NCBI GenBank assembly: GCA_022376515.1
Contig: WTXI01000005.1
Span: 1,488,001-1,552,000, forward strand
DNA: 64,000 nt
Origin: Lactifluus volemus
Taxonomy: Eukaryota; Basidiomycota; Agaricomycetes; Russulales; Russulaceae
Direction: 5' to 3'
This document shows, piece after piece, positions 1 through 13,620 of this stretch (position 1 is the stretch's first letter; the number at the start of each line of letters is the position of its first letter). A program made the position numbers and the translations under genes. The notes under the pieces are model-generated. The model was not told where the DNA came from. It did not search any database and worked only from the letters and a program-made list of their open reading frames with translations.

Positions 1-592
1 ATCTGGCTTCTCCCATACAGTCTCTCCAGTCTTCGTGTGGTAATAATACGGAATGCCACCACGCGACTCGTCGCTAATCTCCCACCATTCGCCGTTTTCG
101 CTGGGCGGTAATCTGCACAGCCATTTCCCCATGAGGCAACAAACAAAGAAAGGGTAGCATATAGACATACACGAAGTTCCCAACCGGAGGGTCCCACGAG
201 ACTTGCCCCGTTGCCGGACAAGCAAAGAAGGAAACCTGAGTCTGAAAAAACACGCGAGAGGGCATTCCGATTAACCCCATGTAATAAGGAAGAGGGAAAA
301 AACTGGCCTGGGGATCGACGAGGGTTACCCAGAAATGGGAACCCCACGTTGTCTCGTCATGTGTATGGGTCGAAGCGGACGAAGTAGAAGGTTGAGATTT
401 TCTGGGCCTGCCATTTATATGGACCTCCGGTGTAGGGATCGGACTCGCGGCGTAAGTTTTTTTCGATCGAGAAGTGGAGGACACGTCTGATGCGCGTGGC
501 TTAGCCGGTTTGTGACCGTTTGAATAAGCTGAGGTAAAATGAGCGTTGGATGAAAGGGAAGGACTGGGCAACAAGGGCGGGGATGTCGCCAT
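1..592 (-). CDS. WW-domain protein, probable RhoGAP-type, N-terminal part (cut by window edge)
   Basis: Two exons are visible. Exon 1 runs 592-171, followed by a 58-bp GT/AG intron (170-113); exon 2 runs from 112 past the left edge. I chose the ATG at 592 because the in-frame ATG at 661 would add a hydrophobic stretch lying in what looks like 5' UTR. The first about 90 residues are Ser/Pro-rich and probably disordered. Exon 1 then carries a WW-like segment (WGSHFWVTL ... GQVSWDPP), and the splice joins it to a textbook WW domain in exon 2 (GEWWEISDES, then PYYYHTKTGETVWEKP). WW domains bind proline-rich ligands. The paired arrangement and the exon 2 wording recall fungal WW-RhoGAP proteins, but the GAP domain would lie outside the window, so that part is inference. 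No frame break is needed. Confidence 0.8.
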
Positions 593-3500
593 TGTGCTAA
601 AAAGAGCGATAAAAGAAAGAACAATAAAGGATAAGCGTTGGTGGGAAGGGAGGTAGCGCAAAGGTCGGCAAAGCTAGAACGGCATACAGAAATGATACGG
701 TACAGCGCGGAGAAGGGGAGAATGTGGAGTTGAACGGCGGGAGGAGAGGTGAGATGGTTGCGACCAAAAAAAAAAACGCGGCGACCCGTTAAGCGTTCGT
801 TGGTCGGTCGCGGCGCGGCATTCAATTCAATCTTCAAAGGTAACTAAAAAGCTCAAAACTGCGACGGGCAACGGTATCACAACCCTTCACACATTGGTCA
901 TAGGAAAGGCAATAGAACAGTCTGGGCGTCAGAGTGGAGAACATGATTCTGTGAATGTAACCAAGAGTAAAGGTACGAGGGGGGTGCCTCCGCTATACGT
1001 AGATGATCCACGTCTTTTATATGATGCTTGCTTTTATCCGTATCAACCATCGAAACCTCTTCTTGCCGACTTCCCGTCTTCTTCTCTTCTCCCTGTCCCC
1101 CCCATTTTAGGTAAAAATTAAGCTCTGACAACACAACACAATTCTCTCAGAGGTCTGTCCCTTTCCGCGGGCCACCAGCGTTGTCAAGGTATTTACGAAC
1201 GCTGGCACATCGCATCCATTTGCTGTGGTATAGTACCCCCAGGTAGTCCGCTTCCTCAAATGTCACCTTTCGTAACCACTTGGAGTCACCATATCTCCAA
1301 ATGACAAAAAAAATGAGGTGTACCCGTGACGTGCGGGCATGATGCACCGTATTGGCGCAACTCTTAACTTGAGGCCGAAATTACCCGCAACAATGTCTAA
1401 ACCAGCTAGGTTCCATGCCGGGTGTCCCCAATGCCTATCGGGCTTGCGATAATTTGTGTGCGCGACCTCGAGGACTCCACTGATTGCGAGCTGGGAAAGG
1501 AAGAGGAACGCCCCTTCTGGTATCCAATTTGGCCTAGGCCCCCCTCCTTCATGTGAACCCTCATCACAGCAGATACGTATACGTTTGTCAGGGTAGTAAG
1601 ATCGCGCTTTCAAAATCTAATTTGTTGTCTCTGGCCACTTAACATGCACAGGTCTCCGGGGAACCAACATTAGTTACCAGTCATTGGTCATCAGGTCATC
1701 TTTTGGCCATATCACAGATTCTTTCGCCTGCCGATTCCTAGATCTGTGGCGACCCATCGCCGATTGGCCCGACCATTGACGTGGACGAATCGGAAAACGG
1801 ATATATATCTCGATATCAGATGCTCTATTCCGACTACTTGTTCTCGCACCTCCTACAGGTTAGAAATCATAGTACACAGCTCACTCTGTTCTAGGCGGGG
1901 CTTATATATCTCCAGCACGAGGACATTAATCTGAGATGCAGAGAAACGAGCAAAGTTATTACGTGACTTGGCACGTCCGACGCGTTCGGATCTAACTCAA
2001 AGCGAGACGATGTGACTAGGCGAGTCATATTTTTCTTGATTCTTGCCCCGACTCTAGTCTCTAGAACCTATTCTCCAGCTTATCGAACCCTAATACAAGC
2101 TCGTAACATCGCCTGCCGCCGTGTTTCAGTACCTTGATCCGAAAGAGGCTGATATGCTGCCCTTATTGCGTGAAATGCGCCAAAGGCCCTCGTATTGGTA
2201 TCACCGTGATGTGGTCCCTCATACAGGGTCACGGGCAAAGGTGGTCTACAATTATGACTGTCACAATGACCTTTGCGAGTGCCGGCATGGCCAGCAACAA
2301 CCATACACCCGGCCGTTCAACTTACTGCAGGGCTGAACATGAGGAATATCGAACACCGTCCCTTAAATTGACGGCGACGCCGTGGCCTTGGACGGTAACA
2401 CTGACAGCTTCAATTGGCAGTTGACATCGCCAAACGGCAAAGAACCCAATATGTGCAATGCCAGCATAGATCAGGGTGTCCATTCCTTCCAAGATTTTCA
2501 ACCGTGTGCCTGTTCAACACAGATAAGCACTTTCAAGTCACCGTTTTCCTGACCTGGCAATAAAGTTAGCCGCGTCTTTGCCCGGCTACTCGCACTTGCA
2601 CCGCCGTATGTGCGCCACACTTTTGTCCGAATTTCTATCAAAGTGATACCCCATTATTGACATTGCACGATGCACAAAAAACGGCAGAGCCACGATTCCG
2701 TTCTCGTGGCAAAGCGCCCCATCTTGTTCGTGCCGATATCGGTATCCAGTTGTATAGATCTGTGCGATTTATGTCCACGAATACTCAAAGGAAGGACCTA
2801 CGGATGACCCAGACAATTGACAATGAACTTGGCGAACATCCACCACAGCTCCAACATAGATGAAGGCACGTGTATTTGTGGCACCTCGGTGGTTTTAATC
2901 CTCCACGTCAGTGCAGGCCCCGCACAGTAGACCAACTAAATGACCGGCGGGTGGCAAACACAGCAATCGCTCATCGTTTTAATCGCCCCACACGACGCGA
3001 CTGGTCTGTGCCGCGGTAGCTCCAGTGGGATTCTTCCCCCGATCCCCATTCATTTCACCCGGAGACAATGTCGCATACATTGAATGAAGAATCCGAAAAA
3101 AAACAGGTACTCAACTTCCTTTTTACCAAATTCTTGTTCTCATCTTCTATCTAGTAAAGCCCTGAGGGGGGTGGCGTCACAAAATGACTTACTCGTGTCC
3201 CTACTCAGGCTCGCCGTGGGGGCGCGCCCATCGTGAAAATGGTTTGAACGGCGGTCTAGGTTCAGGCGCTGAAAGCTGGTTCAGTTCGTTACTGTATCAT
3301 CCCCCCCGTTCGTTCACACTCCTCAATGGGAATCGCCGTAAGAGTTCGAAAAAAAAGGGAACAAATGCCGATTTTACCGATATCAAGAAACGGCATAGCG
3401 CCAATTTCAATCACCGCCAAAACACCGCAGTTCTAGATGGTGGTGGAGGGGGGAGGCAACGTTCCTAGTCATCAACGCCAGCGGCAAAAAAAAAAGTCGA

Positions 3501-4447
3501 TTCTCTCGCAACAAGAGTAATTCTCTGGAAATGGGTAATTCTTTCACTCTTCGACGCGATCGTCGTTCTTTCAACCCCGTGCCGGGCAACTTTCAAGAAA
3601 AAACAAAAACAAAAGGGGGTGTATCTTCTACTGACACTGAAAGCGAATTTACTTCCTAGTACTTCTGGGCGAAATTCGATGATATTCATGAGCCCTGATC
3701 GGCAATAGGGGTTGTGGGGGAGTCTTGTGTTGAATCAAAGTCAAACTCTATTTCTCGAGTTCTAGTAGGAACTGCACACGCAGTGAGACTTAGCGCCGCA
3801 ACTGAATAACCGTTCCATGGGATTCCAACGCAAGCGCTCCTCCTTTCTCTATGATCCGTTCCGTCTTGCAAGGTGCGTACTTGTACTGTACAACCCGTTC
3901 TCTTCTCTCTACCTTTTCCCAACTCGCCGAGTCTGTCTGTCAAGTAGTATGACCCGTCAAAGGCAAAATTCACCAGCTCCGAGTCACAGTGTCGGTGATC
4001 TTGAAACTGGAAAACGTCAGACGACAGCTTGACCGTCAAACAGGGGTGAGGTCTCCAATTCTATATGCAACACTATAAGACTCTGTACCCCCGGTACGTA
4101 CATCAATGGAATCGAAAAAAAAAAACAGAAAGAGGTCTCAGCGGGATGACCAATCTGTCTGAAACTTGAATGTTCTTGAACCCACGCGACGTTTGCTGGG
4201 GTGAGTAGGCTACTAAGAGCCAGCTTGGCTATAGCACCTTATGTACACTCAATAAAGTATTCGCTCCCAAAATTGGGTCACGAGTGTGAGTGTGAGAGGA
4301 TGCCAACGACTTGGATTCGAAAGGGATGATTGATATTGAGGTGGGATGATGTGATTAACAACTGATTTTTTATGACTAGGATGTAGATGTGCAAAGAAAA
4401 AATAATAAATGCGATAAAACGGTATTTGGGGCGAAAACAGTAAAAAA
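593..4447. other. no assignable gene (3.9 kb)
   Basis: Contains the 5' flank of the WW gene and the 3' flank of the Mtf2-like gene. Short open frames on both strands (for example 1263-1613 minus, 2121-2336 plus, 3686-4039 minus) show no recognisable domain, no consistent codon bias and no chain of exons with matching phases. Poly-A and poly-T runs occur near 770, 3480 and 4116. I see nothing I can support. Confidence 0.5.
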
Positions 4448-5769
4448 TCACGATGACTGTAATGCTCGTCGACGGACTTGCGGATTATTTCCTAGCTCTG
4501 GCCATTCCCCGAAGCGGTACCCGGTATTCTCGTCCGCGGTTACTTCTGGATTTTTCCATACATCATGGCGCGCTCGTTGTGGCTTTCGCGATCGCTCGTC
4601 GACTGTTGAAGGTCGTCGGGGTGTGCGACGAGCCGCAAGGCGCTCAATCGTATTGAGCATTATCCATACCTCGCCGCTTCCCGTCTCGGTCTCTTCAAGC
4701 CAAAGGGTACGCGCACCGGTCTCGCGACGAACATCATCCGCCAGAGCGCGCGTACGCGAATCGGGAGGGACTCCATTGGCTCGCATCTCTTCGAGGCCCG
4801 CATGCACGCCGCGCAGATCACGGAACGAACCCCAACGGGTCTCGAGCAACTCGTTATAGGCAGGTGTCGTACAGCCAAAGATGTAAGAGAGAGGGGAGAG
4901 GTTGCGTGCGTGGTCGAAGAGGGCAAGGGCGAGGTGGGGATCTTCGTACCTCTCGCGAGCGGCGTTCATCAACGCCTCCAAGAGGTGGGGATACATAGAA
5001 GGCTGAAGGTGACGGGGTGGCGGCTTTCCTGCGGCAAATGCTGCACGAGCAGCCTCCTCGGCGCGTATCGACGCACCAAAGACTTCACGCTCCGCCCACT
5101 CGAGCATGTCATGATCGGATGAACATAAAGCGAGTTGCTCTTTGAGCCTGTCGAGTTCCGTGTCTTCCCCAGTTTGACGTATGCGGGGGGTTTTGGACAT
5201 CTTTTTCAGGAAACCACTAAGCGGGCCCCGGGTGTCAATATCGAGAGTGGTGGCAGCGTCATCTTCTGCAAGTTGACGCTCGTTTGCTGCAGAAAAGATC
5301 ATGTCGAACATTTCGTCGAACGCGGTCAGCTCTTGGTTGGTCATCGATTGACGACGTGGCTCTAGCGAGCTATTGTTCAACCCAGTACGAGGGGGCTTCT
5401 CGCGTCCCATGGGTGTAAGGGGGTGTCCTGTCGCGATGTCTTGGAAGACATGATCCCATGGGGAGTCTTTTGGAGAGAATATCGATGAGCTTCGTACAAG
5501 CAACTATTAGCAGTGCTCAGTCATATTCGCAAAGGTGCGTACTTGTCGGCAGAGGAAGAAGGATGCGTGGTGTGAACTTGAGAGGAGTAACCACGTCTCG
5601 GGGCTAGGTCTGCCTTTGAAGTTAACCTATCATCGGGGCGAACGGTGAATCCTTGTGGACACAAGCGGCTTGACTTGTTGCCGGACGATCCACTTGCCAC
5701 GGCATTGGAATGGAAAGTTACTGCGTAACGATGATGGGTGAGAGAGAAAAGAATGACAAGAGATACCAT
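4448..5769 (-). CDS. MTF2: Mtf2-like mitochondrial RNA-processing/translation factor
   Basis: Two exons, 5769-5543 and 5489-4448, separated by a 53-bp intron. The 3' splice site is the AAG at 5490: it lies a normal distance below the branch sequence GCTAAT and keeps the frame, while the nearer TAG does not. Together they code 422 residues with no frame break. The N-terminus is hydrophobic and basic and suits a mitochondrial presequence; the exact start is the least certain part. The C-terminal half carries the Mtf2 domain of fungi: a helix beginning LDRLKEQLALCSSDHDMLEW, then YPHLLEALMNAARERYEDP, then YNELLETRWGSFRDLRGV and LEEMRANGVPPD. In yeast Mtf2/Nam1 supports mitochondrial transcript processing and coupling to translation; the role here is by family only. 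Residues 4448-4600 are Arg-rich and not conserved. Confidence 0.75.
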
Positions 5770-8321
5770 GACAAACCGTTTGAAAGAGCAGATAAAGATT
5801 TTCGTAGCACTCTCCTTGAGTGATACATCACTCGGACATGCAAGACGCAAACCAACACACACGTTAACAGTATGACATAAGCCATTGTTTTTCCTTACTA
5901 ATCTTGTTGGATACAACAACTACTGAGCATCGACTCAGACGTATTCAAGCGCCACAAATACTCCCCCTTCCAACTTGAATGCACTCAGGTATCTCATCTA
6001 GCCCTTTACTACTAGGCCTTTATTATATCTCAGAATAGTTCGACCTGCCGTGCCAGTGGCACGCTTGATGCGTTGCTATATAGGGCCGAATCACTAAGGT
6101 TCATTACAATGAAAGCGATGTCCTGACCTAAGTAGCGTAGTCGATGAAGATTCCACGGCCGCGAGGAGGAGACAGCGACAGCGGTTGCCAGGAAGAAATA
6201 GTTTACAAAGTTCTTGTGACTGACTTTGGCCATACAACCCTTTTGTTCCTCCTTTTCGTTATATGAGAAATTCATATATAGCGTGAGGACTATGCGCTAG
6301 AGAGCGGCCTGCAGGTCAAAGTTACCAAAGTGCGATTCACACTTCGGTAACCTTTGGCCTGCAGCTCGGAGCGCGTCAGGACCAAACCCAACATGCGTCT
6401 ATCAGGCTGTCATAGTACCTACTTGCGCCTTTGAGTACGGAAGTGGCAGGTGGAGTTGGTGTGGAGGAGCAGGGGAAACTTGAAAACGGTTACAGGCGAG
6501 AAAGTAGTCATTCATCGTTGACCCAGGACCAGGAAATCGTGCCCGTGGCCATGCACAGCAGCACGTAATATGAGAGTACAAGGTTTCCTTTCGCAGGGGT
6601 GTTTTCCCTGATGGCATGAAAGTGTGCGAAAATGCGACGGGTGCAGTCCCTTGCAATCGGAGGTGAACATGTGCGGGTACGAAACGTACCTCGGTGATAA
6701 TCATATATGATCGGTGGTAAGAGGGGCGGAAAGAAGAGGATTCTGATTCATGGGGGGGTTGGCTTCGCTTCTCCAGCGATTCGGGAAAAAAGGTGGGGTT
6801 ACACAAGGGTGACGCGGTGACGTCTGGACGATCGAATGAGAGCACGTAGCGTGGCTGGGCGAACGTCCGAGTGTTTGGAGGGAATCAAACCAGTCAACCA
6901 GTTAACAGGACAACAGACTCGGAGCACCTAAAGCCCCTTTCAATGTTGCTTGCAGGGTTGATGAGATCTAACGCGATACCCGGCGATACGAATGCGTTCT
7001 ACTACTAGAGTCCCGAGTTCTATGATTACCGACAATATGGGCGCAGATGTTGTTGTAGATTTGTCAAATACATAACGGTCCAGGCTCTACTACGCAAGCA
7101 GGATCAGTCCCTATAGAGCAGCATCGCGTTTGGACTAGGTCTCGGGTCGGTTCGCGCCACTTTGTAGCAGTCTATGAAGTAGCGGGCCGTTGTGGGTGAG
7201 GTGAAACGTTGATGAGCGGGATGTGGCGTAAACACGTGTTGTCGGGGTCACGGTGGAGGAGAAAAAAGATCGAGAACTTGCGGGTCGCTACCAAAGAAGA
7301 TCAAAAGTCAGGCACACTGGCATCAGTTTGTCAAAGAGCTAGTGACCGGCCCTGACATGACTCAGCTGTAATTAACCACACGATCTCTTGCGACGTCGGA
7401 GAGCATTTCTGACTGATCACCAACGGCGCCGGGCGGTGTACCACTGATGAATGAAAGGTTCAGAACGTGATGCCAAGGGCACCACCACATCGAAGAATCG
7501 ATCGAAACGTGTCACAATTCAGATCCTGCAAGAGAACACTTGTACCTGGAGACATCAAGCAACTATCGAACAACAATTGCAATTTCATACTTGTGCAAAG
7601 TAGTACGTAGGCGCGAATTTTGTGTTCAATGTGGTGATCCGCCAAAGTTTGCGGGGTTTAATCTGTTGCCAGGTTAACCCGTCAAAAGATTATGGTGCCT
7701 GTGCGCTCTCCGGAGGCTCGCTTTTTCCAATGAACGTAATGAACCACGACTTGGAATTTGTCTTCAGTTAACACGATCGAACTCGCAAGGTGCTGGGCAG
7801 CAGCAACCACTGCGCGGATCCAACGGGCCGGGCCCTAACTTAGAAAGTGCCTCAGCCATAACTCAGCCATAACAATTTTTGAGCCATCAAGAAAATTCCT
7901 CAATTGAAGGCTGGTTCCACCAGCGGGGCCGAAAGCCCTCAAATCCCAATTTAGTACTAGCAGCGGTAGAACCAAAGTTGCGATGATGGGGGGGAGGGGA
8001 AAGTTTCATTCCATTTTGTTTCGGGATAATTTCTACCGCTGACGTTCTGCGGATGAGTAGATCGACTCGCCTCTAAATGAGGTTTAGTCATTTAGTACGT
8101 TCAGTGTTGAATCTGAGTTTTTTTTTGGCCATCGCTAATTCATAATGCAGCCTCTGATCGATCGATTGCAATTAGCTCAGCGCTTGGTGTCAGTTTTAAA
8201 CAGGTGCAATATTTACGACGCCTGGGAATTGGTACCCTATATTCGGAAACCTTTGCTAAATACTGCACAAGGTAACTGTAGGGCGATCTCGTTGCTGTAA
8301 GTAGGAGGGATGTAATAAACT
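5770..8321. other. intergenic stretch with a long hairpin, no gene recognised
   Basis: Flank between the Mtf2-like gene and the end of the hemerythrin-like gene. The only clear structure is the inverted repeat at 6309-6364 (listed separately). The 148-codon open frame on the minus strand at 6402-6845 has no recognisable domain or splice context. CATAACTCAGC is directly repeated near 7856-7872. Confidence 0.5.
6309..6364. repeat. inverted repeat, about 24-bp arms, 7-nt loop
   Basis: The left arm starts CTGCAGG and ends CAAAGTG at 6332. The right arm starts CACTTCGG at 6340 and ends CCTGCAG at 6364. The arms differ by two mismatches and a one-base bulge, and the loop is CGATTCA. It lies in a gene-free stretch. 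It could be the core of a miniature inverted-repeat element or a foldback remnant; no target-site duplication is obvious. Confidence 0.7.
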
Positions 8322-9529
8322 TTAACGGGTATCGATATGTTGATATATGTGTCGGGAATTGAGATGCATCTTGATCTGGGTCTCCCGGGATCCCCGTCTT
8401 TTTCCAGTAGATATGTCGTATGGTGCTAGCTCCCAAGACCTACAGTTATCTCTGTCGGACACATATCTCACCGCACGAGTATATTGGCTGCTTACCTAGC
8501 GTACGTTTTGGCCAAGCATGCCACCGTCATGCGACCTTCGGGACTTATTGAGGGCCAAGATGTAGACATTGTTCTATCGTGGTGCGAGTGGATGAAACTA
8601 TAATGTCTCGCTTGTTTACTAACTCGGATGAAGAAACAACATGCGGCTTGCCACTCACGGAACAAGGAATGCGGCGTCTGATTGGCACACGAATGCATCG
8701 ATAACCTCTGCTCTCAGTAAGCAACGGTCATGTCTAGGGAATGCATTTAGCTTACCCTGAAGTCCAAGGCGCATCTCTGCCTCTGAATATGCATCCTCGA
8801 GACGTCTGACGTTGATGGAATGTATCTGCCTCAGACAAGGCGTACATCAGTTATTACCCTGGGTCACACAGTTATGCCTTCTCCTACCTGTGCCCAGGAT
8901 CGTGCGGCAAACTCATTGCCGAAGGAAAGGTATTCGATGATCTCATCCCCACTGTAGTTGCATGGTGACTATTTTGCGTTAGTGTTGACCAAGAGAATTT
9001 GATCATGCATCCAACACCCACTTTTTTATATTGTTGGGCAAGACTCTTCAAGTCTTCCGCGCCACGAATTACTTTTCGCATGTCCTGGACACAACCGTCA
9101 CTCAATACCTTCTCCAATGCAATCTCTGCGATAACTGGCGCTCTGAACAGGCGCTCATCCTCTAGTCACGTGACACACGGCTTAGCTGATGGATAATCGC
9201 TATCACGAATGTGGCTCACCGTGGATATGCAACACCAGGATATCGCAAGTGCCAGAAATGTATTGAAGGAATGCTTCCAAACGTGGGTCATCATATTGAA
9301 GTTCACGCGCTAGAGTATAGATATTATTCAAGGCTCGTAAGATAGTGTTCTTGGTTACAGTATCTGTCAGTATGATGATTACTAACGGAGGGTAGAGCGT
9401 ACAAACGCACCTTCATAAATGCTAAGTGGTATGGAACTGCGTGACGAGAACTACACACTCTCAGATCGACATGCCACCGTGAGTGAGCGACGGCACTTAC
9501 TCCATGCTTTGGAGATTTACTTCTATCAT
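8322..9529 (-). CDS. hemerythrin-like (HHE-type) protein
   Basis: At least eight short exons, assembled by reading conserved coding blocks between GT/AG introns. The start ATG is at 9529 (MIEVNLQSMD) and the stop TAA at 8324-8322. Blocks in order are YEDTVTKNTILRAL, LARELQYDDPRLEAFLQYIS, LVLHIHEDERLFRAP (across a splice), ALEKVLSDGCVQDMRKVI, DEIIEYLSFGNEFAARSWAQ, RRLEDAYSEAEMRLGL, FIHSHHDRTMSTSWPSISPE and a basic tail ending YQHIDTR. The spaced His/Glu/Asp motifs (HIHEDERLF and HSHHD) in an all-helical protein fit the metal-binding hemerythrin fold, which binds O2, NO or iron; this is inferred from motif pattern. At the exon junction near 8954-9015 the phases do not match by one base (an A6/G4 context), so one base may be wrong there. 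The next gene upstream (CECR5-like) is on the same strand, 430 bp away. Confidence 0.55.
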
Positions 9530-9962
9530 GGTAACTTGAAGGATTGGGAGAGGAAACATCTTTGGCAGATTAATTGATGGTAGTGTATACGATTACAAGG
9601 GGATTTAGTGATTCTGTCTTGAAGATGGGTATCAGATCGTTATGGCTGGTAACTGCGTTCGTTTTGGAGGTCGTGATCGGATGCGGACAGAGAGAAAATG
9701 GGGGGATGTTTTTATACAAACACAGAAGTCAAGTTTTTTGGGAGATTCACGAATCGGATGCCACATTTGCCAAACGTTGAAGTCGTGGGGGTGTGTGGGT
9801 CATTGTGGCGTTGTGGATTGAACAATCCACCAGCCACAATACCGGCCACGAGGCTCGAGCTCGCGTGCTAACATTGCCTGACCCGCGTGGTAGTATGGTT
9901 GAGAAACTCATGTCAATTACACCCGTTAATAATGGTCATCAACAAAGGTATAGCGTCTGGTA

Positions 9963-11715
9963 TTATGCCACTCGCGTGGCCTCACGTGCTATCGCCCATC
10001 GTACAGCAGCTTCGACGTTGTCCACCTCATGCGTTGGTTTATGAGTCGGTGGTCCATCCGCTGGGTCGTATACGCCAGTGTGCACGAGGATTGATGACCA
10101 ACCTGCTGCATTTGCGCCCGCAATGTCTGTATGATGATGGGAGGTATGGGATACTGTTCAACGCATAGACTAGTATCGAAGCGAGAGGAGATTGCATACC
10201 TGATTCTGGATTGTCTGACTCGGAGATCGGGCATGAGATACAAATGCATAGAAGAGATGAGCTCACAGGCTTACCTCCAACCATATAGCTAAGATACGGA
10301 ACATTCAGTGGGGGACAATCAACAAGGGGGGGAAGCGTCACCGACAATATTGGTTGACTATCGGACCCCACAGACGCGCCGTGTAGCTCTTTCATTCTTG
10401 TATGCAACATTTTTTCCGCGAAATCATATGTGGCTGTTGTTGGTTTGCCGTACTGCACGTGCGGGTAAGGTGCACCAGTGAGAGCCTAGATCAAATCAAT
10501 ACCGCGGGCTTCCAAAAGAAGAGTATGGAAGACCTTGAACACAGCCTGGAATGCTTCACGAAACGCTCCCTGACCAAGGCGAGGGCGCGGGAACTCTGAC
10601 CGCCACTGAAGATCCGGGTTACAGAAGACGAGCTCAACTGGTGAAGAGCTGTCCGAGGGATGAGGGCGATCGATGATCCCTCGCGAAAGTATAACATCTA
10701 TCATGACCTGGATATCGAGCGCCCAGTTGCGGGGTCGTGGAAGACGAAAATAGCAGATATCGGCATCGTGGAGAAGTCAACTGGCTGAAAGCCAATTCAA
10801 TACATTCGTGATATGACAGAAACTCAGTGGACGGACCTTAAAGGATGCTTTCTCTTCGGAGGTAAGATCATGAAATGGCCAGACGCTGAATGACATCTGA
10901 GATGGCCAAGAGCATATCAAATAATAGCGGAACCGTACTCGGGATTCCACGCCTTAACGTCCAGTGTTGTATACACGTGTTTGAACCCGTAGCTTATATG
11001 TGATCGTCTTTGATTGGACTAGACAAGAGTGATCCTGCACACCTTTCTGCAACTTTTCGGAGCACATCACGTCTTCCCCCGAGTACGAGTACGGCTTGTT
11101 GGCATACTTGTGCGCAACGGACTTCAGAATAGTGTGTGCTTGCATAAAATTGGAGGTAGTTATCTTGGAGCACGTGAGTGATAAGAACAACGATATCCCG
11201 AAGCCTACCTCAAAGCCAAGTTGTTCAGTCAAATGCCTACACCGATCTTCTTCGTTGGCACCGCCGCCATTCGTCAACTTGACATGAGTTGTGGAGACAA
11301 GATCACGTAGATAAGGCGAACTGGACAAACCAAAATGTACGGGATCTTCCTTCCAGAATATCAGGGCACATCCTCGACATCAGGACAGAAGTTACCTGTT
11401 GAACGGATTGTTACCTTCCAATATAGAAAGCGCCCGCTTTGCTTCGGGAAGCACCCTCATTCCGTGCAGAAGTACGCCGTCCTGAGATACAACGTGAGGG
11501 TTGTCGAGAGCGAAGACCGTGTACTCACGATATCAAACGCAAAGCCCAGCGAAAGAATGTGATTTGAATTAGCTTGGATGATACTCGTGTCTGCAACAAT
11601 TCAAGAGGGCTACTATGCAACAATAAGTCAGATTTTTTTTTTACTCACAACTTAAGAACCGCCAACCGTGGCAACTCCGCGCACCACTCAAAGCCCTAGA
11701 AGCGAGGAATAACAT
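9963..11715 (-). CDS. mitochondrial HAD-superfamily IIA hydrolase, CECR5/YKR070W type
   Basis: About ten exons. The start at 11715 gives MLFLASRALSGARSCHGWRF, an Arg/Ser-rich presequence typical of mitochondrial import; the stop TAA is at 9965-9963. HAD motifs are complete: motif I FAFDIDGVLLHG (split by an intron at 11528), motif II LLTNGGGANEE, the lysine region YGKPTTATYDFAEK, and motif IV GDNPESDIAGA. Between them lie ITTSNFMQAHTILKS, VLVLGG, HVYTTLDVKAWNPE, NWALDIQVM and VELVFCNPDLQW. The family is a phosphatase of unknown substrate. Two single-base deletions must be assumed: near 11093 (before VLVLGG) and in the C4 run at 10731-10734 (HDPRNW). Neither comes with any other damage, so sequence error is more likely than a pseudogene. 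Confidence 0.8.
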
Positions 11716-12564
11716 TCTGAACAAGGGGCACTCGCCAGACAGAGTTTGAACAACGATCAAGTTGACACCGAGTCGGACTGACCACGTTCCCTTTTTTGGT
11801 AACCTCCCACCGGAGTCCGGATCGAGTTGGCTGCCGTCCGCGTTCCGATTGTCACGGTACAGCCATCAGCCACAAGCCTCGCTAGTCGACGACTACAGTA
11901 AAGCATGCGCAGTACGAGGCGGTCGTCTCATGTCTCAAACTGTTCTTCCAAGTTCGAACCTGTCCTTCCCGAATGCTTCTCAAAGATGCTTACAACCGGG
12001 ACCCCATAAACCAGTTCAAGGCCCCATAGAAAACCCCGACGTGTTGTGATTATTTATACCGTTAGCCCCGGAAATCTTGAATCAATTTTGGGTGCAAATC
12101 TGGCGCGTGCTTCAATCACTGCGTGGATTATCGAGTTTGCTTTACAAAACCGGACCCTTTTTACGGCATCGCGTTGTCCGTCTTACTAGTAGCCGAGCTT
12201 AATGTCCAATTGATACAGGGTTTCCTACTGATAGGTCGATCAGATACCCGCGATGTGAGGGCTCCGAAGATAACCCACGACGCACAGGAGTGTCGCTTCC
12301 TCGGGCCATGTATCCTGAGCTTGCACGACGAAACGACATCATCAAGCTACTACCAGGGTCACCTGTGGCCCTCTCTATACAAACATGAAATGCTGACATC
12401 AATTGCCTCAGTGACGTTTCGCTGTTGGACTGGCAAAACGAGACTATGTTCGTGGGAGATGGATCCACGAGCACTTGACGACCATTCTCAGGGAGCTGAT
12501 GGCCTACTTACTACTTGTCAAGGATGTTGGCGGAATTAACAGAAAAACTTGTCAGGTCTGAGAA

Positions 12565-12583
12565 GAGATCACCGGGTGATCTC
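12565..12583. repeat. perfect 9-bp inverted repeat with one central base
   Basis: GAGATCACC, one G, then GGTGATCTC. The perfect symmetry over 19 bp resembles a binding site for a dimeric protein, but nothing nearby supports a function. Confidence 0.6.
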
Positions 12584-13620
12584 CCCCCCGAACAGCCGAA
12601 GAATGGGCATGACACGTTTCCAAGAGTAGAACAACATCCTTATTATCGAATGTTCACAGAATCCATGAGCGTCAGTGATCCCCGCGCTACGAGATGGATA
12701 CAGGGCGTTCGCCTTTCCATTGTACCGGGAAGTCCGAATCACGTTCGAACCTCACCAAAATATTTTCGCCAGTTAGTGTGGGTCAAATTTCATTGGGCCT
12801 AACTTACCATCTTCAGAGGTTCAGCATGCAACGTACGAACCTAGCGGTACAGCACCTCGGCGCGCCAGTCATCACAAACCCCCAATATTGCACCAAGGGC
12901 CTGGACTCAGAGCGGGATGGAAAAGCGCAGGCGCGGGATGGTGACAATAAAACTGTGTAACAGGAATGAGCTCAAAATGTACAGAGTGAGGTCGCAAGAG
13001 GCCTGAGGTGCCGCAAAATGTAACTCAAAAATAAGTGCCTCTGCCGAGATTGGCGGGACGACGCCAACGAGCCCGGTGTTCCTAGGTCCGGCTCTCAGGC
13101 CTTCAGCTTCAGGGCTGCAACTTGGTATAACCGGGTTCTTATGAAGGTTGCCACTTGTCAGTCACCTCCTAATGCATAGTTGACGAGACACAGACCAAGT
13201 CGCCCACTGATTCTCCCCGTGTAGCTGCTATTCTACGGCTACTATGTATATGTCTAAAGACCAATGCTTTGGCGCACTTTTCCCAAAGACACTTGCCATC
13301 CTAGTCATCTTTCTCCCATCCCCAACCCCCGTGACCACTTGTTACTCTCCAGCTGTCCAGGTGTTGAACAGCAGGATGAAATGCGTTCATCAAGGCCACT
13401 GGTTAGTACGACATTGCGCCCAGCTGATTACGTTTTTGACTGGATGCAGTGGCGCTGGAGTTGACGCTTGCGACCCATACGCTCAGATCAACTGATACCC
13501 CTTCAAAAAAGGGGCAGTGGGAATACCCCATTTTCCTTCCTGTTTGCCCAATCACTCAGCACGCTGAGAGGGTTGTTCGAGGCTGCGACAAGCGAGTATC
13601 TCGCTTGACGTACTCCATGG